Assembly (NCBI GenBank): GCA_016718205.1
Contig: JADKEB010000012.1
Coordinates: forward strand, 124,001 to 188,000
Source: Saprospiraceae bacterium
GTDB lineage: Bacteria > Bacteroidota > Bacteroidia > Chitinophagales > Saprospiraceae
Direction of reading: 5' to 3'
DNA: 64,000 nucleotides
Made by a program: the position numbers and the translations under genes. The notes under the pieces are model-generated. The model did not search any database. It was given only the letters and a program-made list of their open reading frames with translations, and was not told the origin of the DNA. This document shows, one piece after another, positions 1 through 8,081 of the stretch (position 1 is its first letter; each line of letters starts with the position of its first letter).

Positions 1-128
1 AGGTACTCCAGGTGACATGGTTTCGATACCAAATGCTGAGATTTTTTCTTTCTCCCAGCCATGTCGCAGCTTCCGCATTGATGCCAGGCCCGTTTATCCA
101 ATTTTCTGTTCCAACATACCTTGAGTAA
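1..128 (-). pseudogene. Cyclase-family (kynurenine formamidase-like) gene fragment
   Basis: Read on the minus strand, this edge encodes a stretch containing YVGTENWINGPGINAEAATW, then after a one-base frame change within an A-rich run a segment with KISAFGIETMSPGVP. Together they resemble the Cyclase family (PF04199), where a conserved loop, a PGI/PGLxxEAAxWL helix and a GIDT strand occur in that order. The piece runs off the left edge, so the rest of the gene may lie outside. Its upstream end abuts an IS110-like fragment. Assignment is from pattern memory only. Confidence 0.3.
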
Positions 129-362
129 TGTGATACGGTTACAGTAATTGTCTCTGATCCGACAATACTCTCTGAACGAATAATGTAACTCATCTGGCAC
201 AAAGGATTTACATACCAAACCATTATTTGCCAAGGTAAATAGCCACTTAGCATCTTTACGATCTGACTTACACTTGGGCTTCTGTTTGATATGCTGTGGA
301 TACGCTACTACAACATTGAGGTTTGCAGTTATCAACTTATAGTTTTTACTTGTCAATGTCAT
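118..362 (-). pseudogene. IS110-family transposase fragment
   Basis: The minus-strand frame reads VVVAYPQHIKQKPKCKSDRK followed by DAKWLF..NGLVCKSFVPDE and a basic helix with NRITLLK. This matches the middle of the N-terminal DEDD domain of IS110 transposases (consensus VVNPxHIKxxPGRKTDxKDAxWL). The usual first 70-80 residues and the whole C-terminal Tnp_20 domain are absent, so this is a decayed scrap and not a functional element. It merges into the cyclase-like frame near position 120. No terminal repeats were recognised. Confidence 0.5.
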
Positions 363-422
363 AAAATAAAACTATCCGATTAATCCACATCTAAAAAATT
401 TTTATTTTACAAAAAATAGTAT

Positions 423-430
423 TAACTTTG
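423..430 (+). promoter_or_regulatory. Putative -7 box of the tRNA-Cys promoter
   Basis: TAACTTTG matches the Bacteroidota -7 consensus TAnnTTTG and lies 14 bp before the tRNA 5' end, preceded by an AT-rich stretch. A clear -33 TTG is not obvious. Confidence 0.45.
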
Positions 431-444
431 CACCCGCATATCAA

Positions 445-515
445 GGTCGGGTGGCCGAGCGGCTAGGCAGAGGTCTGCAAAACCTCGTACAGCGGTTCGA
501 ATCCGCTCCCGACCT
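445..515 (+). tRNA. tRNA-Cys (GCA)
   Basis: Cloverleaf: 7-bp acceptor stem GGTCGGG/CCCGACC, short D stem GCC/GGC, anticodon stem GAGGT/ACCTC with loop CTGCAAA (anticodon GCA, 477-479), T stem AGCGG/CCGCT with loop TTCGAAT. The discriminator base is T515, as expected for tRNA-Cys (U73). CCA is not encoded. A terminator hairpin follows 6 bp later. Confidence 0.95.
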
Positions 516-520
516 CATGT

Positions 521-558
521 AAAGACCGCATTTTAATACAGTGCGGTCTTTTTTTTTA
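521..558 (+). terminator. Rho-independent terminator after tRNA-Cys
   Basis: A 10-bp perfect stem AAAGACCGCA/TGCGGTCTTT with an 11-nt loop is followed by a long T run. Confidence 0.85.
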
Positions 559-606
559 ATATTAACGGATTGATTGTATTTATCCGTGACAAAAACCATC
601 GGGGAA

Positions 607-2982
607 ATGCATACCGACTTATTGCCAGGTAAGTTTGTCGATATTGAGCGCAAACAAAACATGTTTACAGTGACCACTGAAAGTCAGTGCGCCATACAGA
701 TTATTGTATTATCTGACCACATCATTCGGGTAAGATATGCGCCGGATGGTCACTTTGAAAATGATTTTTCATACGCTATCAGTAGTAAATTTGCTTCGGA
801 AAATACGGAGGTTTTTCTCAATATCCGACCCAATCATGTGGAGTTAAGGACAGCAACCCTCATAGTAAATATCAATAAAACTGATTGCAATATTTCGTTT
901 ACTGATATCAATGGGCTGATCATATGCAGGGATGAAAAGGGGTTTCACTGGAATGAGCACCCACAATATGGCGGCAATAATGTGAAAATGAGTAAAATGG
1001 TTCAGGAAGGTGAACATTTCTATGGTATGGGCGACAAAACCATGCACCTCAATCTTCGGGGCAGGAGAGTGACTAACTGGGCTATGGATACCTATGGATT
1101 TAAAAAGGAAGAAGATCCTATATATAAAGCCATACCTTTTTATACGGCTATACATGCCGGAATGGGATACGGGATATTTTTTGACAATACATTCAAAGCA
1201 CATTTTGACTTTGGTTCAGAGAGGAGATCAGTAGCCAGTTTTTGGGCCGAAGGAGGTGAAATGAATTATTATTTTATTTATGGACCGGAACTCATAGATG
1301 TCACACGTAGATACACTATGCTGACAGGAACGCCGGAGATGCCCCCGCTATGGGCACTTGGATATCAGCAAAGCAAATGGAGCTATTATCCTGAGAAAAA
1401 GGTACGGGAAATAACTACAAAGTTGAGAGCATTGTCCATACCATGTGATGCTATATATCTGGATATAGATTATATGGATGGTTTCAGGTGTTTTACCTGG
1501 GATTATGAAAAATTTCCAGCACCTAAAGCGTTGGTATCTGACTTGAAAAGTCAAGGTTTCAAGACGGTAGTCATCATAGATCCAGGGATAAAGATAGATC
1601 CTGAATATCATGTGTATAAAGAAGCATTAGAAAATAATTTTTTCTGTCGTCGGGCAGATGGTCCCTATATGAAAGGGAAAGTGTGGCCGGGTGAATGTTA
1701 TTTTCCGGACTTTACCAATCCTAAGGTGAGAAAATGGTGGAGCGGACTTTTTCAGGAGCTCATAGAAGAAGTCGGTGTAAGTGGTGTGTGGAATGACATG
1801 AATGAACCTGCATTGTTTGAAATTGATGGAAAAACATTTCCTGATGATGTACGGCATGATTATGATGGAAACCATTGCAGTCATAGGAAAGCACACAATG
1901 TGTATGGTACTCAGATGGCCAGAGCTACATACAAAGGAGTGAAAAAATTCAGAAACGGGCTTCGCCCTCTGATCATCACCCGATCTGCTTATGCCGGAGC
2001 CCAAAGGTATGCATCTGGATGGACTGGGGACAATATTGCCTCCTGGGAGCATCTGTGGGTAGCTACAATGCAATGCCAGAGGCTTGCAATATCAGGTTTT
2101 TCTTTTGTGGGTAGCGATATTGGCGGTTTTATAGATCAACCCACTCCTGAATTGTATGTAAGGTGGATTCAGCTGGCTGTTTTTCATCCATTTTTCAGAT
2201 GTCATAGTTCAGGGGACCATGGAGATCAGGAACCCTGGTCATTTGGAGAAGATGCTCTCCTTTTGATTCGACAATATATTGAATTAAGATATCAGCTTTT
2301 GCCCTACATATATACGACATTCTATCAGTACGTGTATGAATATACACCTATGTTGAAGCCGATTTCAATATATGATCAGAAAGATCAGGATACCCTGTAT
2401 CGGGTCGATGAGTTTTTACTTGGAGACCATATTCTGGTTTGTCCAGTACTGGAACCCAATGCAAAATCACGTTATGTGTACCTGCCCAAAGGCAATTGGT
2501 ACCACTATTGGTCCTATGAATTGTTGGAAGGTGGTAAGGAGATGCTGGCTGATGCAGCATTGGAAGAAATACCTTTGTATATCAGAGAAGGTGCCGTTCT
2601 TCCGTTTAACCCCGTGATGCAGTACGTAGGGCAAAAACCTGTCGAAATTCTCACACTTAAGACGTATTATGGTGGGTCTGACATTGTAAGTTATCTTTAT
2701 GAAGATAGTGGAGACGGGTATGATTACGAAAAAGGGATTTATAACCTAAAGAAGTTTACCACCAATTCTACATCCGAGTCATTCCATATGTCATTTCGTA
2801 GAAACGGACACTTTGAACCCGAATATTCCCATTACAGAGTGGAAGTGTATGGTCTGCCTTTCGTACCATCGAGAGTTCTGGTCAATGGAAAAGAAATGGG
2901 CCTACAAGAATTTTTGTTCGAAAAAAAGGTGTTAACATTACAAATAGAAAGGACTTCTTTTATAAGTTTGGAAATATTCTAA
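607..2982 (+). CDS. Glycoside hydrolase family 31 (alpha-glucosidase-like)
   Basis: GH31 enzyme of about 790 residues that should release terminal alpha-linked glucose or xylose by a retaining mechanism. The catalytic nucleophile is the Asp of WNDMNEP (residue about 397 from ATG 607), and the acid/base is the Asp of GWTGDN (about 475). The family opening PLWALGYQQSKWSY, the YLDIDYM strand and SDIGGF are also visible. Order: N-terminal beta-sandwich (1-230), TIM barrel (240-590), C-terminal beta domains. The frame also opens at TTG 574; ATG 607 is preferred but neither has a clear ribosome binding site. No signal peptide is evident, so it is probably cytoplasmic, acting on maltodextrin or glycogen fragments. 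Monocistronic, following tRNA-Cys. Exact substrate cannot be read from sequence. Confidence 0.93.
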   Translation: MHTDLLPGKFVDIERKQNMFTVTTESQCAIQIIVLSDHIIRVRYAPDGHFENDFSYAISSKFASENTEVFLNIRPNHVELRTATLIVNINKTDCNISFTDINGLIICRDEKGFHWNEHPQYGGNNVKMSKMVQEGEHFYGMGDKTMHLNLRGRRVTNWAMDTYGFKKEEDPIYKAIPFYTAIHAGMGYGIFFDNTFKAHFDFGSERRSVASFWAEGGEMNYYFIYGPELIDVTRRYTMLTGTPEMPPLWALGYQQSKWSYYPEKKVREITTKLRALSIPCDAIYLDIDYMDGFRCFTWDYEKFPAPKALVSDLKSQGFKTVVIIDPGIKIDPEYHVYKEALENNFFCRRADGPYMKGKVWPGECYFPDFTNPKVRKWWSGLFQELIEEVGVSGVWNDMNEPALFEIDGKTFPDDVRHDYDGNHCSHRKAHNVYGTQMARATYKGVKKFRNGLRPLIITRSAYAGAQRYASGWTGDNIASWEHLWVATMQCQRLAISGFSFVGSDIGGFIDQPTPELYVRWIQLAVFHPFFRCHSSGDHGDQEPWSFGEDALLLIRQYIELRYQLLPYIYTTFYQYVYEYTPMLKPISIYDQKDQDTLYRVDEFLLGDHILVCPVLEPNAKSRYVYLPKGNWYHYWSYELLEGGKEMLADAALEEIPLYIREGAVLPFNPVMQYVGQKPVEILTLKTYYGGSDIVSYLYEDSGDGYDYEKGIYNLKKFTTNSTSESFHMSFRRNGHFEPEYSHYRVEVYGLPFVPSRVLVNGKEMGLQEFLFEKKVLTLQIERTSFISLEIF

Positions 2983-3045
2983 GCAAACTTACACCAAAAC
3001 ATCAAATATAGGCGTTATAAGACCAATTATTATTGTATCATCTGA

Positions 3046-3864
3046 ATGAAAATAAAAACAGTCATATTCATTATTGGATTAATATCAGGATCTGTGATTC
3101 ATTCATGGTCTCAGAAGGGATTGGAGGTAGGAGGATGGCTCGGTGGCGCTTTTTATCATGGAGACTTGAATACTTCATTGAAGATAACCAAACCCGGTCT
3201 GTCTGGTGGACTAATAGCCAGATATAACTTTAATCATCGGATAGCAGTCAAAACATCATTAAATTTTGGAAGGGTAGGTGCTGATGATGCTGATTCTGAC
3301 AACAACTGGGAACGAAACCGTAATCTCAGTTTTCGCTCCAATATTTTAGATATCACCAATGTCCTGGAGTTTAATTTTTTTCATTATGAGCATGGTCACC
3401 TGACATTAAATAAAACTCCTTACATTTTTGGTGGATTTAATTTTGTGCGATACAACCCTACAGCAGAACTCAATGGGCAAAGATATAACCTCAGGGATTA
3501 CGGCACCGAGGGACAGGCTCCGGGAAGTGAATACGGGCTTTTTAATATGGGTCTGGTGTTGGGAGGTGGTTTTAAGTTTGATATTAATAGGTCATCGAGC
3601 ATCAATATCGAAATAGGAGCAAGATTTTTGTTTACAGACTATCTGGATGACGTAAGCACAATATTTCCTGAAAAGTCAGAACTCCTCGGTACCAGAGGTC
3701 CGATTGGTGTGGCACTTTCCGACAGGTCATTGGCAGACGGACTCGGTGAAGCCGGAAGGCAACGTGGTGATTCAAAAGGAAATGACAAATATACTTTTGT
3801 TGGTATTTCATTCGTGAGATATTTTGGTGGGATCACCTGCCCGGATATCTCAAGAATCAGATAA
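3046..3864 (+). CDS. Outer-membrane beta-barrel protein (DUF6089-like)
   Basis: 272 residues with a Sec signal peptide (MKIKTVIFIIGLISGSVIHS, cleavage near SWSQ) followed by repeated amphipathic strands: GLEVGGWLGGAFYHGDL, TPYIFGGFNFVRYNP, GLVLGGGFKFDI, INIEIGARFLFTDYLDDVS. The opening VGxxLGGxxYxGDL and the ARxxxTDYLDDVS strand are typical of the Bacteroidota DUF6089 barrel family. No enzymatic motif is present. It ends with two residual Cys/Arg-rich positions instead of the usual terminal Phe. It lies between a GH31 enzyme and a bestrophin on the same strand, 16 bp before the latter, so those two may be co-transcribed. Function in the family is unknown; envelope structure or transport is an inference. 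Confidence 0.75.
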   Translation: MKIKTVIFIIGLISGSVIHSWSQKGLEVGGWLGGAFYHGDLNTSLKITKPGLSGGLIARYNFNHRIAVKTSLNFGRVGADDADSDNNWERNRNLSFRSNILDITNVLEFNFFHYEHGHLTLNKTPYIFGGFNFVRYNPTAELNGQRYNLRDYGTEGQAPGSEYGLFNMGLVLGGGFKFDINRSSSINIEIGARFLFTDYLDDVSTIFPEKSELLGTRGPIGVALSDRSLADGLGEAGRQRGDSKGNDKYTFVGISFVRYFGGITCPDISRIR

Positions 3865-3880
3865 GCATTAATCTTTACTT

Positions 3881-4753
3881 ATGATTATCTATAACCCAAA
3901 AGACTGGTGGAAACTCATTTTTGCTTTTCACAAGAGTGATACATTCCGTATGATGCTCCCGGGTATCATCGGTGTGGCAGTTTTTACCGGTATAGTTGCT
4001 TATATAGAGAATGAAGTATTTCATGCTACTTTTAAAAACACCACCGCAGTACATTCATTGGTGGGTTTTGCACTTTCATTATTATTGGTTTTCAGGACCA
4101 ATACTGCTTACGACCGTTGGTGGGAGGGCCGCAGAGCCTGGGGAAGCCTGGTCAATAATTCCAGAAATCTGGCATTAAAACTTTCTGTATTGGAGTTGAC
4201 AAAGGAAGAAAAAACTATGTTTTCAGCATTGATCAGCAATTACATACTTGCGGCAAAAGAGCATTTGAGAGGTATACATGCTGGTGATCAGCTTATTTAT
4301 ACTGGAGAATATAATGAATCATACTTTCAGGCATACAATCATCTTCCCAATAGAGTGATGCAGGCCATTTACAAGGAGATTCAACAATTATTGGCTACAT
4401 CCCGACTCTCAGAGCATCAATTATTGTATATCAATGAAGAACTCAGGTCATTTACTGACAATATAGGTATCTGTGAAAGGATCAAACGTACACCAATACC
4501 ATACTCCTACAGTCTGTATCTTAAGAAGATAATATTCTTTTACGTATTTACTATGCCGATTGGTTTTGTCCGGGAGTTTGGTTATTGGGCTATGCCTATT
4601 GTGGCTTTAGTTTTCTACGTATTTGCGGGTATCGAAATGCTGGCAGAAGAGATAGAAGACCCTTTTGGCACTGATGCCAATGACTTGCCCACAGACCAAC
4701 TTTATGAGACTATTAGAGCCAATGTAGCTGAGATATTTCAACTGCAGGCTTAG
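3881..4753 (+). CDS. Bestrophin-family anion channel
   Basis: 290 residues of the bestrophin/UPF0187 family (PF01062), bacterial relatives of eukaryotic chloride channels. Diagnostic features are the early DWWKLIFAF segment, the RTNTAYDRWWEGRRAWGSLV block after the second transmembrane helix, and the C-terminal EEIEDPFGTDANDLP motif (the Asp-rich belt of bestrophins). Four hydrophobic segments are visible (about 25-45, 55-75, 208-225 and 232-250). Bacterial homologues form pentameric ion channels in the inner membrane. It follows the barrel gene by 16 bp. Ion selectivity cannot be inferred. Confidence 0.9.
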   Translation: MIIYNPKDWWKLIFAFHKSDTFRMMLPGIIGVAVFTGIVAYIENEVFHATFKNTTAVHSLVGFALSLLLVFRTNTAYDRWWEGRRAWGSLVNNSRNLALKLSVLELTKEEKTMFSALISNYILAAKEHLRGIHAGDQLIYTGEYNESYFQAYNHLPNRVMQAIYKEIQQLLATSRLSEHQLLYINEELRSFTDNIGICERIKRTPIPYSYSLYLKKIIFFYVFTMPIGFVREFGYWAMPIVALVFYVFAGIEMLAEEIEDPFGTDANDLPTDQLYETIRANVAEIFQLQA

Positions 4754-4832
4754 CTGGTTTTTTGTTAAGCTGACTTATTCGCATATTTTTGTCAATGACC
4801 ACTTGAAGTGGGATTTAACGCATACAATCTGT

Positions 4833-5069
4833 TTAACTTGCATAGCCTGAACCAGCACATCCGGCACACCAGTTAGCATGTCCGTTTGTTGGGTTCGTGT
4901 CGGAATAGTAGCCTGTCCCTTTGCATCTTTTACAAATACTTAAAGGATCAATTACACTAACTTGACCATCACCTTTACATCCTTCACACCAGTTAGCATG
5001 TCCATTTGTTGGGTTCGTGTCGGAATAGTATCCTGTACCATTGCATCGACGACATTTTGCCATTGGCAT
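4833..5069 (-). CDS. Small tandem CxxCxGxG protein (DnaJ-type zinc finger-like)
   Basis: 78 residues made almost entirely of two near-identical copies of one unit: CRRCNGTGYYSDTNPTNGHA.NWCEGCKGDG and CKRCKGTGYYSDTNPTNGHA.NWCAGCAGSG, joined by a short linker. Each unit has two CxxCxGxG motifs, the zinc-binding pattern of the DnaJ cysteine-rich domain, so two zinc sites are predicted. The duplication is also clear in the DNA (about 4867-4920 and 4987-5043), so it is recent or under strong selection. No J-domain or signal peptide is present. It is flanked by a palindromic element upstream. Function unknown; a zinc-dependent protein- or RNA-binding mini-adaptor is only a guess. Confidence 0.75.
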   Translation of the reverse strand: MPMAKCRRCNGTGYYSDTNPTNGHANWCEGCKGDGQVSVIDPLSICKRCKGTGYYSDTNPTNGHANWCAGCAGSGYAS

Positions 5070-5149
5070 AATTAAAAATTTAAACGTTAGAGAAACAAAT
5101 TACTAAAGATGTCTTAAAATATTTAAAGTATGTACTACAATAGGTATAA

Positions 5150-5337
5150 CCTAAATATCTAAAATGAGATTCGTAGTGAGAGCTTCAAATACAAGAAAAT
5201 CAGCACTTTTAGCGACAAATCATACTGTGTGCAGCTTTAGCTGTAGTCACTCCTATGGTGCGAAGCTAAAAGTGAGCATAGCGACTGATTTTGAAGTATT
5301 TGGAGGTCGTAATAGATTATCATTTTAGATTTTTAGG
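5150..5337. mobile_element. 188-bp palindromic MITE-like element
   Basis: The two halves are imperfect inverted copies: outer ends CCTAAATATCTAAAATGA and TCATTTTAGATTTTTAGG, with further matches inwards (ATCAGC..TTTTAGC / GCTAAAAG..CTGATT). It is bracketed by TATAA direct repeats (5145-5149 and 5338-5342), consistent with a 5-bp target duplication. It occupies most of the 438-bp gap between the Cys-rich gene and the cytochrome gene. No coding capacity. Confidence 0.5.
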
Positions 5338-5507
5338 TATAATAAATAATTATACAAATATAATGAATAATTATGAAAAATGATTCTGTAATGTTATTTT
5401 TTTTGCTTCAGAACTTTTTCAAAAATGTATCAGTTGATGACATAAGGGCTGCATCATGGAGAAAGAATGTTTGCTTCGCGTAAAGCTATTGGTTATTAAA
5501 AGAATCA

Positions 5508-6602
5508 TCATTTTAATAAACCCTTCTCTGGAACATCAAATTCTTTTGGATTCATACTTTTTATCCAATCTGAGATGAGGGTCACTCCTTCTTCATGTAC
5601 TACGGTACGTCCCAGCTCAGGCATCATAGCTCCGGGATTGGTGCTTTGCATCCTGTAAACCAGGATGGATTGATCCGGATTGCCAGGCACAATAGAGTAG
5701 GTATGTCCGCCCGTGCCTGCGCCTGCAGAAACTGTAGCTTTGTAAATTCCCAGGTTCAGATCCGTGGGACTATCGAGTGTCAATGTCAGGCCTGATGTAT
5801 TAGCTGCTCCATACGGATTGTGGCAGTGGGCGCAGTTGATGTCAAGGTATGCCATTGCACGCTCATGAATACCTTGTGATTTGTCATCCATGTTTGCCGC
5901 TTTTGGATGCTTTTTTTGATGATCATATCCTGTCAGATAGCCCACAGATAGCCATTTTGCCAATTGATTTTGAGTACCTTCAGCGTAGACAAAATCTTTA
6001 TTCAGATGAGCAACTTTTGGTCCTATCGGAGTAAACTTTCCTTTGTAAGTATGGCAGCTTTTACACTGGTTTTTATTGGGTATGATGTATTGTATAGTCA
6101 TCTCTTTTCCATTGTTGTTAACCCATGAGACCGGAAGGATATCCCCTGCTTTGTCAAATTGCGCTTCAGTTTGCTCTTTATTCCAGACGTAAGTAAGCAC
6201 TTCCCATCCTTTATCATTGTTTATCATCAAACGGGTCTCTATGATTCTTTTGCCTTGCTCAGGCTTTCTCTCGTCGTGGTAGTAATAAAAATTTTTTATC
6301 AGCACTGTCCCTTTGGGAAATTCAAGAACATGATCGGTAGTATATGTCGCAGAACTGCCTTTTGGCATCCATACAAACCTTGATTTGTGCGCATAATCAG
6401 TGAACAATGGTGTATTCAGATCGTAAGGCAATACATCTGCTCTTGGTGACAGGTCTGAAAGTTTTCCTTCGAAAAATCCATATTCCGACAGTTTTTGTTT
6501 GACATCCGAGGTTTGGCTTATTTGTTCTGATTTCTTTTTACAACCTGAGACCAGAATAAAAATCAGGATAGAAATGGAAATTAATGTTTTACGAAAATGC
6601 AT
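5508..6602 (-). CDS. SO_2930-family diheme c-type cytochrome lipoprotein
   Basis: 364 residues with a lipoprotein signal (FILVSGC, Cys near 21) and two c-type heme motifs, CKSCH (about 178-182) and CAHCH (about 257-261). The block SEYGFFEG..LSPRADVLPYDLNTPLF is characteristic of the family described as TIGR03806/SO_2930. A C-terminal Met-rich stretch (NPGAMMPELGR) could supply axial ligands. It acts outside the inner membrane, presumably in electron transfer, but the partner and substrate are unknown. Its upstream neighbour, 41 bp away on the same strand, is the beta-helix lipoprotein that regularly pairs with this family, so the two form an operon. Confidence 0.85.
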   Translation of the reverse strand: MHFRKTLISISILIFILVSGCKKKSEQISQTSDVKQKLSEYGFFEGKLSDLSPRADVLPYDLNTPLFTDYAHKSRFVWMPKGSSATYTTDHVLEFPKGTVLIKNFYYYHDERKPEQGKRIIETRLMINNDKGWEVLTYVWNKEQTEAQFDKAGDILPVSWVNNNGKEMTIQYIIPNKNQCKSCHTYKGKFTPIGPKVAHLNKDFVYAEGTQNQLAKWLSVGYLTGYDHQKKHPKAANMDDKSQGIHERAMAYLDINCAHCHNPYGAANTSGLTLTLDSPTDLNLGIYKATVSAGAGTGGHTYSIVPGNPDQSILVYRMQSTNPGAMMPELGRTVVHEEGVTLISDWIKSMNPKEFDVPEKGLLK

Positions 6603-6643
6603 AAATGAAATATGATAAAAGTTTGAGCCTATAAATTAGTGTA

Positions 6644-7918
6644 TTATTTTTTGGAATTGTCTTCAGTAAGCCATGCATTATGACAGGAAGTATCAAAAGT
6701 CTCCAAAGTGCAGTCAAATTGGCTGATATCTTTTGACATGTTTTTTAATATCTCTTCGGGTTTTTGTCCTTTGTACATATTGAAACACGAAAAGGTGGCA
6801 TTTCCGTTTTTGGAGATACAAATCCCCTGTACTTTGCCCTGTGCATCAATGAGCTCGAGAGAAAATATACCATCCATAATGATATCAGATGGCTTTCCTT
6901 GTAACACGCCATAGATTAGTTTTCCAAAATCAGATTTTTGGTCTATTGGCCCCGTAGTTCCTGTGATTTCGTTGTCATGTATGTTTATATTTCTGTAATA
7001 GGGATCATAATCTTTTGATTTGAATGGAACACCAGTCAGCAACCATGAGTTGATGGCAATACCCAAAGATTTATTGTTTTTAATGGTGTTTTTGTACATT
7101 TCAATATTGCGGTGTGCCATGATTATCATCCCGGAGCCAGATGGAATAGTTGAAACCACCATACCTTTTGGGGCGAAGTTTTCTCCATTATTATCTTCCA
7201 TCAGATTGTTGTAGAATTTGATTTTATCGCCTTTAGCTTGTGGCAAATCAGGCATATCAAAAATCAGCATTCCTCCGGCATTTTGTTTAGCAATATTATT
7301 ATAGACTTCACCACAGATGGTATTTTCTATTTCGATACCAGCTACATTGTTGTGTGCATAATTGTCCCTGACGATGACATTGGTACTTTGTCCCACGTAT
7401 ATGCCGGCATCCATGGCATATGATGCTTCACACTTTTCCATGAGGACACCAGTACAGCTGACCGGATATAAACCATATGCTCCATTAGTCGGTAACTTGC
7501 CACCAGTCCATGTGGTTTCCAGATCTCTCAAGATCACATTGGTACAACCCTGCACTTTGATGGCATCACCCTTGGAGTCAGCCACTGTAAATCCTTCCAG
7601 TGTCAGGTCTTTGACATTTTTTATAAGCATGCCTTCAGCTCCTGAAATCTGCCCTTTGAATGAGAGGATGGTCATTCCTTTCCCTTTTCCCTTGATGGTG
7701 ATGGTCGGGATATCTTGTAGAGAGATACCCCCTTTCAGGTCAAATTTTCCTTCGGGCAATATAAATACAGATCCCTCAACAGCATCTATAAGCTTGGATT
7801 GTAAGTCCTTTTCAAAATTGTCAGCTGCTATACTTACTTCATTTGCGGATGAGGAAGTCGGTTTTTCTTTGCATGTTATGATGCTTATGATGAATAAAAA
7901 GCAAAAGATGTGTTTCAT
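6644..7918 (-). CDS. Parallel beta-helix lipoprotein (TIGR03805-like)
   Basis: 424 residues with a lipoprotein signal (FIISIITC). The body is a right-handed parallel beta-helix: repeated short strands such as ITIKGKGKGMTILSF, LTLEGFTVADSKGDAIKVQG, NVIVRDNYAHNNVAGIEIEN and IEMYKNTIKNNKSLGIAINS, the Asn-ladder pattern of pectate-lyase-like folds. This family is known to occur as a two-gene unit with the diheme cytochrome family found immediately downstream here. No lyase catalytic residues were recognised. Extracytoplasmic; role unknown. Confidence 0.85.
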   Translation of the reverse strand: MKHIFCFLFIISIITCKEKPTSSSANEVSIAADNFEKDLQSKLIDAVEGSVFILPEGKFDLKGGISLQDIPTITIKGKGKGMTILSFKGQISGAEGMLIKNVKDLTLEGFTVADSKGDAIKVQGCTNVILRDLETTWTGGKLPTNGAYGLYPVSCTGVLMEKCEASYAMDAGIYVGQSTNVIVRDNYAHNNVAGIEIENTICGEVYNNIAKQNAGGMLIFDMPDLPQAKGDKIKFYNNLMEDNNGENFAPKGMVVSTIPSGSGMIIMAHRNIEMYKNTIKNNKSLGIAINSWLLTGVPFKSKDYDPYYRNINIHDNEITGTTGPIDQKSDFGKLIYGVLQGKPSDIIMDGIFSLELIDAQGKVQGICISKNGNATFSCFNMYKGQKPEEILKNMSKDISQFDCTLETFDTSCHNAWLTEDNSKK

Positions 7919-8081
7919 TGATACATTGTTTTTAATAAATGGTTAAAACATTAATTGATTGATACTTAGTTTATTTTTTTAGAGTCTGTTTAAAAATTTT
8001 CTTAGTAAATCAAGAGATTATGGTGATCAACCATAGAAAACTCTTAGTTCAAATTCATACAAACAATCCATATCTGAATTA

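Noticed and set aside
7982..8000. GAGTCTGTTTAAAAATTT after the beta-helix gene, resembling an IS5/MITE end
   Set aside because: No matching opposite end or target repeat within the next 100 bp, so a full element is not supported.
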